Below, piece by piece: positions 1 to 5,159 of a stretch of DNA of 5,604 nt. Position 1 is the stretch's first letter, and each line of letters opens with the position of its first letter. Made by a program: the position numbers and the translations under genes. Below the pieces are notes generated by a model. The model had not been told where the DNA came from, searched no databases, and saw nothing but the letters and a program-made list of their open reading frames with translations. This DNA is from Dehalococcoidales bacterium (GTDB taxonomy: Bacteria; Chloroflexota; Dehalococcoidia; Dehalococcoidales; UBA5627), in contig JAQTVR010000083.1 in assembly GCA_028706995.1 (NCBI GenBank), positions 1-5,604 of the forward strand. The letters are read 5' to 3'.

Positions 1-284
1 AATCCATTGGTGGAATTACCTATAAGGTATTATGGACACTGGTGGAAAGTGTCATTTCAGAAGACCCGGGGCTGTATGCCTCATTACAGATGAACCTGCC
101 GCAACTTCCTCAGATTCAGCAGCGTTTCCTTAAGAACTGCACCGAGTGGACGGAACTGGTAAAGAACAAGGACAGGCAGGAATTTATCCGACGCATAAAG
201 GCTATCCGCAGCCAACTCGAAGCGAAAAGCGCCGACTTCGGCAAGGCTTACGATAATATGTATAAAATTGCCGAGGGGCTGTAA
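1..284 (+). CDS. tyrA: Prephenate dehydrogenase, C-terminal end (partial, 5' end outside window)
   Basis: The reading frame is open from base 3 and ends in TAA at 282-284, leaving 93 C-terminal residues. They read as the all-helical dimerisation domain of the TyrA family, which converts prephenate to 4-hydroxyphenylpyruvate with NAD(P)+ in cytoplasmic tyrosine biosynthesis. Visible support is the helix-rich pattern with the stretch EDPGLYASLQMNLP, corresponding to the 'P-x-L-Y-A-x-I/L' segment of this domain. It is followed by a helix with aromatic and charged residues (FLKNCTEWTEL), a 'KDRQEFIRRI' helix and a final amphipathic helix, in the order seen at the end of the E. coli T-protein. The nucleotide-binding and catalytic parts lie upstream of the window, so the assignment rests on the tail alone. 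An internal GTG at 42 is not a real start because the frame continues upstream with matching sequence. A fusion with chorismate mutase or an ACT domain cannot be judged, but no ACT domain follows. Confidence 0.78.
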   Translation, partial: SIGGITYKVLWTLVESVISEDPGLYASLQMNLPQLPQIQQRFLKNCTEWTELVKNKDRQEFIRRIKAIRSQLEAKSADFGKAYDNMYKIAEGL

Positions 285-293
285 AGCCCCCCG
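272..293 (+). terminator. Possible tyrA 3' hairpin (GNRA tetraloop, no T-tract)
   Basis: GGGGCT (275-280) pairs perfectly with AGCCCC (285-290) around a GTAA loop, a GNRA-type tetraloop in RNA. Two further pairs (272-273 with 292-293) extend the stem past one A-C mismatch. The tyrA stop codon (282-284) sits inside the loop. No run of T follows directly, so this is not a classical intrinsic terminator. It may be a weak terminator or an mRNA 3'-end stabilising structure. Confidence 0.35.
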
Positions 294-355
294 TATCAAC
301 TTCAACTATACTCCTTTTAATATTCTTACCATTAGTAAGACTACTATATTCGACG

Positions 356-437
356 CCGCTATGGTTCGACAGGCTCACCACGAGCGGCTTGCCTTAATTC
401 CGCTCATCCTGAGCTTGTCGAAGGATTAGAGCGGAAT
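356..437. repeat. REP-like intergenic inverted repeat
   Basis: The arms at 365-387 and 400-422 are inverted copies matching at 19 of 23 positions, separated by a 12-nt loop. The right arm, read on the - strand, begins TTCGACAAGCTCAGGATGAG. I recognise this from memory as a palindrome widely scattered between genes of many environmental bacteria. An outer CCGCT (356-360) can pair with AGCGG (430-434). A competing perfect 9-bp pairing joins ATTCCGCTC (397-405) with GAGCGGAAT (429-437). It lies between two convergent genes, the usual place for REP-type elements, where it could act as a bidirectional transcript end. No transposase is nearby, and copy number cannot be judged from one window. Confidence 0.6.
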
Positions 438-453
438 CGATCAATAATAACTT

Positions 454-690
454 CTAAGACAGTAATTTCTCCAGAGCCCTCTGATCGAAACCGACTACTA
501 CCTTGTCGTCGACAACGATTACCGGTACACTCATCTGCCCGGATTTCTGAACCATTTCCTGTGCCGCTTCCTGGTTAACAGCTACGTTCAAATCCTTGTA
601 AACAACACCCCTTTTCGTCAGGTACTCCTTTGCGCGTACACAATACGGACACGTCGGAGTGGAATAAACAGTTACATTCTTTGCAGTCAT
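454..690 (-). CDS. Glutaredoxin-like protein (CPYC, YruB/NrdH-like)
   Basis: This 78-residue cytoplasmic protein has a single thioredoxin-fold glutaredoxin domain, the usual length for the family. It opens with a beta strand (VTVYSTPT) leading into the redox motif C14-P-Y-C17. The cis-proline is at P56 in SGQMSVPVIVV, and G67-F68-D69 near the end matches the GFD motif that closes the glutathione or partner groove in YruB/NrdH-like small glutaredoxins. It likely reduces disulfides on protein partners; whether electrons come from glutathione, thioredoxin reductase or another donor is not shown. The start is set at the ATG at 688-690 because AGGAGGG lies 6 nt upstream. The frame stays open to an ATG at 732, but that extension would run through both the Shine-Dalgarno and the TATAAT box. 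The gene converges on tyrA and appears monocistronic. No ribonucleotide reductase gene is visible nearby, so a NrdH role is unsupported. Confidence 0.9.
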   Translation of the reverse strand: MTAKNVTVYSTPTCPYCVRAKEYLTKRGVVYKDLNVAVNQEAAQEMVQKSGQMSVPVIVVDDKVVVGFDQRALEKLLS

Positions 691-696
691 CTCAAA

Positions 697-703
697 CCCT
701 CCT
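697..703 (-). promoter_or_regulatory. Shine-Dalgarno of the glutaredoxin gene
   Basis: On the - strand this reads AGGAGGG, 6 nt before the ATG at 690. It is near-perfect complementarity to the 16S rRNA tail and decides the start at 690 over the upstream in-frame ATG at 732. Confidence 0.85.
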
Positions 704-721
704 TGCTGTAAGTCTTTTTCC

Positions 722-727
722 ATTATA
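722..727 (-). promoter_or_regulatory. Candidate -10 box of the glutaredoxin gene
   Basis: On the - strand this is a perfect TATAAT. Transcription would start near 715, giving a leader of about 25 nt that contains the strong Shine-Dalgarno. No hexamer resembling TTGACA is found at 16-18 nt spacing (tatcat, atcatt and atatca occur there), so recruitment by an activator is plausible. Confidence 0.6.
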
Positions 728-745
728 GACAAAGATATAAGCCAA

Positions 746-762
746 TGATATAACTTATATCA
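746..762. promoter_or_regulatory. Perfect 17-bp palindrome, candidate operator
   Basis: The sequence TGATATAACTTATATCA has two 8-bp inverted arms around a single central C. A third copy of the GATATAA half-site lies in direct orientation at 734-740, next to the -10 box of the glutaredoxin gene. The centre (754) is about 40 bp upstream of the predicted start at about 715, the position of class II activator sites of the CRP/FNR type. The half-site spacing is not that of canonical FNR (TTGAT-N4-ATCAA) or CRP sites, so the binding protein is unidentified. A repressor operator is also possible. Confidence 0.45.
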
Positions 763-816
763 CTTATTTTTTATGCTTATCTTAATTTTAGGAGGTCTTG
801 CAGCCTTTTCATATAA

Positions 817-996
817 TCAAAGATAGACAAGAATGATCTGGAGGTCTTTGCCATGCTACGCGAGGGTTGGGCTATCGGCACTTTCCAACTGGAATCGCCG
901 GCTCAGCGCTAAATTTCAGGGAGGATGCTCCCTAATAGATATGAGGATATTATTATCTCCATCTCACTTGTAAGACCCTGGCCCCTCAAGTCCAAT
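817..996 (+). pseudogene. Decayed internal fragment of DNA polymerase III alpha subunit (DnaE/DnaE2 type)
   Basis: One reading frame gives two adjoining blocks of recognisable C-family polymerase sequence. Block one (about 817-909) contains EVFAMLREGWAIGTFQLES, matching the conserved 'ML..G.t.GvFQ(L/I)ES' segment of DnaE. The following P-A-Q-R resembles the error-prone DnaE2/ImuC branch. An in-frame TAA (910-912) interrupts it. Block two (about 919-996) contains NRYEDIIISISLVRPWPL, matching the family's 'FEDli...al.RPGP(L/M)', with the motif glycine changed to tryptophan (one base, GGG to TGG). Both blocks are in the same frame and in the family's order. Another in-frame TAA at 814-816 closes the frame upstream. 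Only about 60 codons remain of a gene normally over 1,000 codons long: no PHP domain, catalytic aspartates or C-terminal domains are visible. It is a non-functional relic. Weak similarity may extend a few codons past 996. Confidence 0.72.
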
Positions 997-1164
997 ACTT
1001 TGTATATCAATATCATGAGATCATCGGAACATTTCATTTGCCTGTTGTCTTTTTTTATGCTATATTTCAGGCGTTAAATGCAGCATTACTTACTTACTAC
1101 GATCCTTTGTGTAGCTAATACTTAGCCTGTTGTATATTATTGCGCATTATATAGGACTTAAAAT
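997..1164 (+). other. Leader region before galE, no gene seen
   Basis: This AT-rich stretch completes the 474-bp gap between the glutaredoxin start and galE. I see no convincing coding sequence, RNA gene or terminator with a T-tract. It holds a candidate promoter (1038-1066), an 11-bp palindrome AATGCAGCATT (1077-1087) just downstream of its predicted start site, and a weak Shine-Dalgarno (AGGA, 1153-1156) 8 nt before the galE ATG. If the promoter is right, the galE leader is about 90 nt long. Confidence 0.5.
1038..1066 (+). promoter_or_regulatory. Candidate promoter of the galE operon
   Basis: TTGCCT (1038-1043) lies 17 nt before TATATT (1061-1066), and a TG at 1058-1059 one base upstream of the -10 makes an extended -10 element. 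Predicted start is near 1073. It is the best-spaced pair I found in the gap; AT-rich hexamers nearer galE (TATATT at 1133-1138) lack a correctly spaced -35. Confidence 0.45.
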
Positions 1165-2172
1165 ATGAACATTCTGGTAACCGGCGGTGCAGGATATATA
1201 GGTAGCGTGATAACAGAAGAACTCTTGATCCAAGGGCATACTATTATCATATTGGATAACCTGTCAGGCGGACATCGCCGGGCAGTTGCTCCGGGGACGA
1301 TCTTTATTTTCGGCGATTTAAACAACACTATATTGCTGAATAGTGTTTTTAACAGCTATGATATTGATGCCGTCATTCACTTAGCGGCTTATATCTCTGT
1401 AGCTCAGTCTATGACTGAACCGGGCATATATTTTAAAAATAACGTTAGCTGCGGTATAAATTTGCTGGAATGCATGATAAAACACGATGTGAGACGCTTA
1501 GTATTTTCCTCTACTGCCGCAGTATTTGGAGAACCGAAAGAAATTCCGGTTACCGAAAATTGCACTGCTAAACCGTTAAATGCCTATGGCGAATCCAAAC
1601 TGATGTTTGAACACATCCTGCACTGGTACAGCCGGATTCATGGACTTGAATATATTAGTTTTCGGTATTTCAATGTCGCCGGGGCTAGTAAAAACTATGG
1701 ATCCGACCATCATCCGGAGACAAATCTCATTCCCGTTATTGTCGAAGTTGCGCTGGGAAAGACACAATATTTACCGGTATTCGGCGCTAGGTACGATACT
1801 AAAGACGGCACCTGCATACGGGATTATGTACATGTACTAGATATCGCCCGTGCGCATATCATGGCGCTGGATTGTTTTAACAGTGAAATATCCAACCGGA
1901 CAATTAACCTCGGCAATGGTAAGGGGTATTCCGTAATGGAAGTTGTCGAAACAGCCAGAAAGATCACACGCAGAACAATCCCGGTGAGGGCTTTTCACGC
2001 ACGTACCGGAGACCCGGCAATACTTATTGCCAGCTATAAAACAGCTGAGGAAATCCTGGGATGGCAGCCGAAACATCCAAGTCTTCAAGAAATTATTGAA
2101 AGCACCTGGCAATGGCAACTACAACATCCGAGTGGATATAACGATAGAATTATGACAGGAACAATATTCTAA
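1165..2172 (+). CDS. galE: UDP-glucose 4-epimerase
   Basis: This 335-residue cytoplasmic enzyme of the extended SDR family is full length for GalE. It interconverts UDP-glucose and UDP-galactose through a 4-keto intermediate using tightly bound NAD+. Visible in order are the NAD-binding GGAGYIG (7-13), D31-N32 for the adenosine ribose, HLAAYISVAQSM (72-83), FSSTAAVFG (114-122) with T117 at the catalytic Ser/Thr position, and the Y141-x3-K145 pair. Then come RYFNVAGA (167-174), CIRDYVHVLDIARAH (217-231), NLGNGKGYSVMEV (248-260) and GDPAILIAS (282-290). The residue at the gate that sets N-acetyl sugar tolerance (Tyr299 in E. coli) aligns with L287, so UDP-GlcNAc/GalNAc use is possible but unproven. 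ATG 1165 starts exactly at the Rossmann strand; its AGGA Shine-Dalgarno is weak. It leads the operon, 23 nt before the next start, and likely supplies galactosyl donors to the transferases downstream. Some sugar-nucleotide epimerases of other specificity look alike. Confidence 0.93.
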   Translation: MNILVTGGAGYIGSVITEELLIQGHTIIILDNLSGGHRRAVAPGTIFIFGDLNNTILLNSVFNSYDIDAVIHLAAYISVAQSMTEPGIYFKNNVSCGINLLECMIKHDVRRLVFSSTAAVFGEPKEIPVTENCTAKPLNAYGESKLMFEHILHWYSRIHGLEYISFRYFNVAGASKNYGSDHHPETNLIPVIVEVALGKTQYLPVFGARYDTKDGTCIRDYVHVLDIARAHIMALDCFNSEISNRTINLGNGKGYSVMEVVETARKITRRTIPVRAFHARTGDPAILIASYKTAEEILGWQPKHPSLQEIIESTWQWQLQHPSGYNDRIMTGTIF

Positions 2173-2195
2173 GTACTTTGAAATATTGGACGACT

Positions 2196-2924
2196 ATGCA
2201 AAAAATCAAAAATATAAAAGTTATTGCGGCTATTCCCTGCCTTAATACCGAAGTATATATCGCAGGTATAGTCGCCAAGGCTAGGAAATACGTAGAAAGG
2301 GTTATCGTTATAGATGACGGATCCAACGATACAACTGCCACGTTGGCAAGTAATGCCGGAGCTTTAGTAATAAGGCATTCGGCTAATAAAGGATATGGCG
2401 AAGCCATCATATCCTGCTTTAAAGCCGCCAGGAAATATAAAGCCGACATCCTGGTGATCCTGGACGGAGACGGGCAACACAAACCGGAGGAAATCCCCAA
2501 TCTAATAAAACCTATCATAGACGGAAAAGCCGACTTGACCATCGGTTCCAGGTTCTGCCTTGAAAAAGTTACGGTTCCCCGCTACAGACAGTTCGGGATT
2601 AAGGTAATTACGTGGTTATTTAATTTCGGTTGCAGGACGAAGATAACCGATTCTCAAAGTGGTTTCCGTGCCTATAAAAGCAATATCTATAAGAATTTCC
2701 ATTTATCCGAAAAAGGAATGTGCATCAGTATCGAGACCTTAGAAACAGCCCGCTGGGAAAAAGCTGTAATCGAGGAAGTGCCGATAGACTGCATATATCA
2801 TAACTCAAGAATCACCTTTAATGATATTAAACACGGATTAACGGTGGCTCTTTCCGTGATAAAAATACGCTTAAAGCAAAGTCTGTATTGCGAGGAAAAG
2901 GTTGAGAATCCTCCTTGTCAGTGA
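2196..2924 (+). CDS. Glycosyltransferase family 2 (polyprenyl-phosphate sugar synthase-like)
   Basis: Counted from the ATG at 2196 the protein has 242 residues. It shows the GT-A fold of inverting GT2 enzymes: the first strand and substrate loop (VIAAIPCLNTE), the nucleotide-binding IDDGSNDTT (D40-D41), the metal-binding D90-G-D92-GQH, then GSRF (117-120) and TDSQSGFRAYK (151-161), followed by the IETLE helix and EEVPI strand. This combination is typical of DPM1/dolichyl- or undecaprenyl-phosphate mannose or glucose synthases. No C-terminal membrane segments follow, unlike GtrB/ArnC types, so it is probably soluble or peripheral, acting at the inner membrane face on a lipid phosphate acceptor. 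Donor and acceptor are not deducible. An alternative TTG start at 2178 (248 residues) has no Shine-Dalgarno; the ATG has only a short GGA 5 nt upstream, so the start is uncertain. It follows galE without a terminator and overlaps the next gene by 23 nt. Confidence 0.85.
   Translation: MQKIKNIKVIAAIPCLNTEVYIAGIVAKARKYVERVIVIDDGSNDTTATLASNAGALVIRHSANKGYGEAIISCFKAARKYKADILVILDGDGQHKPEEIPNLIKPIIDGKADLTIGSRFCLEKVTVPRYRQFGIKVITWLFNFGCRTKITDSQSGFRAYKSNIYKNFHLSEKGMCISIETLETARWEKAVIEEVPIDCIYHNSRITFNDIKHGLTVALSVIKIRLKQSLYCEEKVENPPCQ
2892..2895 (+). promoter_or_regulatory. Shine-Dalgarno for the TTG start at 2902
   Basis: GAGG lies 6 nt before the TTG codon at 2902-2904, inside the 3' end of the preceding GT2 gene. 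It supports a non-ATG start, which in turn places the MRILLVSEYY strand at the exact N-terminus expected for a GT4 protein. Confidence 0.6.
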
Positions 2925-4038
2925 GTACTATAAACCGCATACCGGCGGGGTGGAAAAAGTCTTTGTTAATCTGGCTGAAAGACTGGCTAATTTTGGTCAT
3001 CAATGTAACCTGATTACGTCAAGGCTGCCGAATACTCCTAAATATGAAGAAATTAACGGCGTAAAAATACACAGAATAAATGTTCCATATAGAGGCGACA
3101 GGTACTGGTTCAGCCTGCTGGCAATCCCCAAGGTTATGAAAATGGCAGGACAGGCAGATATAATACATACCACTACTTATAACGCCGTTCTCCCCGCCTG
3201 GCTAGCCGCCAAATTAACTGGAACCAAGAGCGTCATAACCATTCATGAAATCTTGGGAGACATGTGGTTAAAACTTCCTGGAATGAATATTTTTACAGCC
3301 CGGATCCATCGCTTTATTGAAAAGGTATTGCTAAAGCTCCCTTTCGATGCGGCGGTCTGTGTCTCCAATTACACATGCAATCGTGCAAGAGGGCTCGGAT
3401 TGAAAGTGAATAAATTAAAGACCATTTACAATGGAGTAGACAGTAATTTTCTTACCCGGGAAAATAATAAAAAGACAAGAAAGGAACTGGGGCTACCCGA
3501 TGGTTGTTTCATATACATGTATTACGGGCGACCGGGAATATCCAAAGGCGTCGAATACTTAATTCAGGCTGTCCCTTTAATCTCAGATATGATTTCCGAT
3601 TCTAAACTGGTGCTGATTCTTTCACATACCCCACAGAACAGATATAAAAAGATTTCGGAGATGATAAAAAGTCTAAATATCGAAAAGTTGATCATTTTTC
3701 TCCATACTGTGTCCGATAATACCTTGATTAGCTATATTTCCGCTTCGAATTGCATTGTAATTCCTTCATTATCGGAGGGATTTGGATTTGCGGCTGCCGA
3801 AGCCTGTAATATGGGCAAACCGGTTGTAGTTTCCAACGTAGCATCTCTACCCGAAGTAGTGTCAGGGGAGTACATCATGGTTAAACCCAAAGATCCGGAG
3901 GCTATAGCTTCCGGAATATCAAGAATTCATAAAGGGGATACTCAAAAAAGCCGGAAAAAAGTGTTCGATTGGGATAGGTGCGTATCTCAATATATAGATG
4001 TATACAAAGCGATAACGGCAGGGATATTGAATAAATGA
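2902..4038 (+). CDS. Glycosyltransferase family 4
   Basis: This 378-residue retaining GT-B glycosyltransferase is of normal length for the family. The N-terminal Rossmann domain begins at residue 2 (RILLVSEYYKP) with the glycine-rich loop TGGVE (14-18), followed by DIIHTTTYN (86-94) and TIHE with H115 in the acceptor or catalytic cleft. SNYTCN (155-160) and IYNGVD (175-180) mark the end of that domain. The C-terminal donor domain has YGRPGISKGVEYL (208-220; R210 and K215 expected to contact the donor phosphates). PSLSEGFGFAAAE (288-300) holds the EX7E pair E292/E300, then GKPVVVSNVASLPEVV (305-320). It likely transfers a sugar from a nucleotide donor to a growing lipid-linked or surface glycan at the cytoplasmic membrane face. 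There is no membrane segment. The start is TTG with GAGG 6 nt upstream. It overlaps the GT2 gene by 23 nt and the next gene by 4 nt, so coupled translation is likely. Sugar specificity is unknown. Confidence 0.9.
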   Translation: MRILLVSEYYKPHTGGVEKVFVNLAERLANFGHQCNLITSRLPNTPKYEEINGVKIHRINVPYRGDRYWFSLLAIPKVMKMAGQADIIHTTTYNAVLPAWLAAKLTGTKSVITIHEILGDMWLKLPGMNIFTARIHRFIEKVLLKLPFDAAVCVSNYTCNRARGLGLKVNKLKTIYNGVDSNFLTRENNKKTRKELGLPDGCFIYMYYGRPGISKGVEYLIQAVPLISDMISDSKLVLILSHTPQNRYKKISEMIKSLNIEKLIIFLHTVSDNTLISYISASNCIVIPSLSEGFGFAAAEACNMGKPVVVSNVASLPEVVSGEYIMVKPKDPEAIASGISRIHKGDTQKSRKKVFDWDRCVSQYIDVYKAITAGILNK

Positions 4039-5159
4039 AAATCGTCCAGGTACACAGCGCTTTTTTTCCGGCGATCGGAGGCGTGGAAAACTACGCCTTC
4101 AGCCTGTGTAGAGAGCTGATTCATAATAAACACGAAGTTACTGTGGTCACATCCACCCTTGGAACAAATAAAAGTGCCAGAATTGAAGAGCATGACAATA
4201 TAATTATAAAAAGAGTATCGTTCCTTTTTAAGATAGGTCACACCCCAGTAATCCCCAATTTATATTCAGAGCTAAAGCATATTGAAGCCGATGTCATTCA
4301 TACGCACCTGCCGACTCCCTATACTTCAGATATTGCCGCTAATGTTTCCAGGCATCGTAACATACCCTGTATCCTGACCTATCATAACGACATAGTCGGC
4401 AAAAAAATCAATAAATATATAGCTAAAACATACAATACAATAGCCTTGAATAGATTGCTTGATAGCGTAGATAAGATAATAATCACGCAAGCCGAATATA
4501 TACAGCGCTCGCCTTATTTAAAAAAGTTCCACAAGAAAGTAGTCATTATACCTTGCGGGGTGGACACCAATAGATTCAAGCCGTTGTTGATCGAGAAACA
4601 GAGAAATACTATTTTCTTCTTCAGCATTTTAAACAAAGCACACCAATATAAGGGGCTGGATAACCTGCTGGAGGCGTTAATAATAGTAAAACAGGAGATC
4701 CCGGATGTCAGGCTTGTCATAGGCGGCGCGGGTGACAAGATGAGATATTATAGACACAGGGCTAAGGCCTTAGGATTGGAAAAGGTGATCGACTTTTGCG
4801 GATTTATCCCCGATATAAAACTCACTGAATATTATAATAAGGCCGGGGTTTTCGTTCTACCGTCTACTTCAGCATCCCAGGAGGGTTTCGGCATGGTCTT
4901 GCTTGAATCCCTTGCCTGTAAAACCCCCGTAATTACAACAGATATAGTCGGGATTTCTAAAGACACTGTAGATAATAATGCCGGCATTGTAGTCGAACCA
5001 AATGACAATTCAGCATTAGCTGAAGCTATCATCAAAATACTATCAGATAATCAATTAGCCGCTGAAATGGGAGATAGAGGGAGAGAACTTATTGCAAATA
5101 AGTACGGATGGGATAAAATAGGAGCCAGAATACTTAAATTATATGGAGAAATAAAATGA
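4035..5159 (+). CDS. Glycosyltransferase family 4 (second copy)
   Basis: This 374-residue GT-B enzyme is a distant paralogue of the gene before it. It shares the opening layout: a first strand (KIVQVHSAFFPA), the GGVE loop (15-18), and a second strand ending TVVTS (36-40). DVIHTHLPTPY (86-96) and TYHND (115-119, H117) line the acceptor cleft, and IPCGVDTNRF (172-181) closes the N-domain. The donor domain has YKGLDNLLEA (205-214, K206), GGAGD (230-234), and PSTSASQEGFGMVLLE (276-291) with EX7E residues E283/E291, then TPVITTDIVG (297-306) and the GIVVEPND segment. It should add another sugar to the same glycan as its neighbours. Donor and linkage are unknown. The ATG at 4035 overlaps the previous stop in ATGA, with AGGGA (4020-4024) 10 nt upstream. 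The next gene starts in the same ATGA fashion. Parts of this gene (around 4381-4440) are strikingly AT-rich, as often seen in polysaccharide clusters. Confidence 0.9.
   Translation: MKIVQVHSAFFPAIGGVENYAFSLCRELIHNKHEVTVVTSTLGTNKSARIEEHDNIIIKRVSFLFKIGHTPVIPNLYSELKHIEADVIHTHLPTPYTSDIAANVSRHRNIPCILTYHNDIVGKKINKYIAKTYNTIALNRLLDSVDKIIITQAEYIQRSPYLKKFHKKVVIIPCGVDTNRFKPLLIEKQRNTIFFFSILNKAHQYKGLDNLLEALIIVKQEIPDVRLVIGGAGDKMRYYRHRAKALGLEKVIDFCGFIPDIKLTEYYNKAGVFVLPSTSASQEGFGMVLLESLACKTPVITTDIVGISKDTVDNNAGIVVEPNDNSALAEAIIKILSDNQLAAEMGDRGRELIANKYGWDKIGARILKLYGEIK

Noticed and set aside
84..305. Minus-strand open frame antisense to tyrA
   Set aside because: It is the complement of the conserved TyrA tail, with no domain or Shine-Dalgarno of its own.
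365..422. The inverted repeat as a CRISPR repeat or insertion-sequence end
   Set aside because: Only one pair exists, with no regularly spaced units, spacers, transposase or target-site duplication seen.
691..732. N-terminal extension of the glutaredoxin gene to the in-frame ATG at 732
   Set aside because: It would place the AGGAGGG Shine-Dalgarno and the TATAAT box inside the coding sequence, and the extra 14 residues match nothing in the family.
918..933. Hairpin AGGGAG-GATG-CTCCCT as a terminator or attenuator
   Set aside because: It is a perfect 6-bp stem, but no T-tract follows and it lies within the polymerase relic, whose coding history explains the bases well enough.
1077..1087. Palindrome AATGCAGCATT as an operator for galE
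   Set aside because: Its arms are only 5 bp and such matches are expected by chance; it is mentioned in the leader entry but not claimed as a site.
1107..1138. Second galE promoter using TTGTGT and TATATT
   Set aside because: The 20-nt spacer is too long for a normal sigma-70-type promoter.
1837..2118. Minus-strand open frame of 93 codons inside galE
   Set aside because: It is antisense to conserved GalE motifs, with no family resemblance.
2150..2542. Minus-strand open frame of 130 codons across the galE end and the GT2 start
   Set aside because: It lies antisense to two well-supported genes, has no recognisable domain and is a by-product of their codon use.
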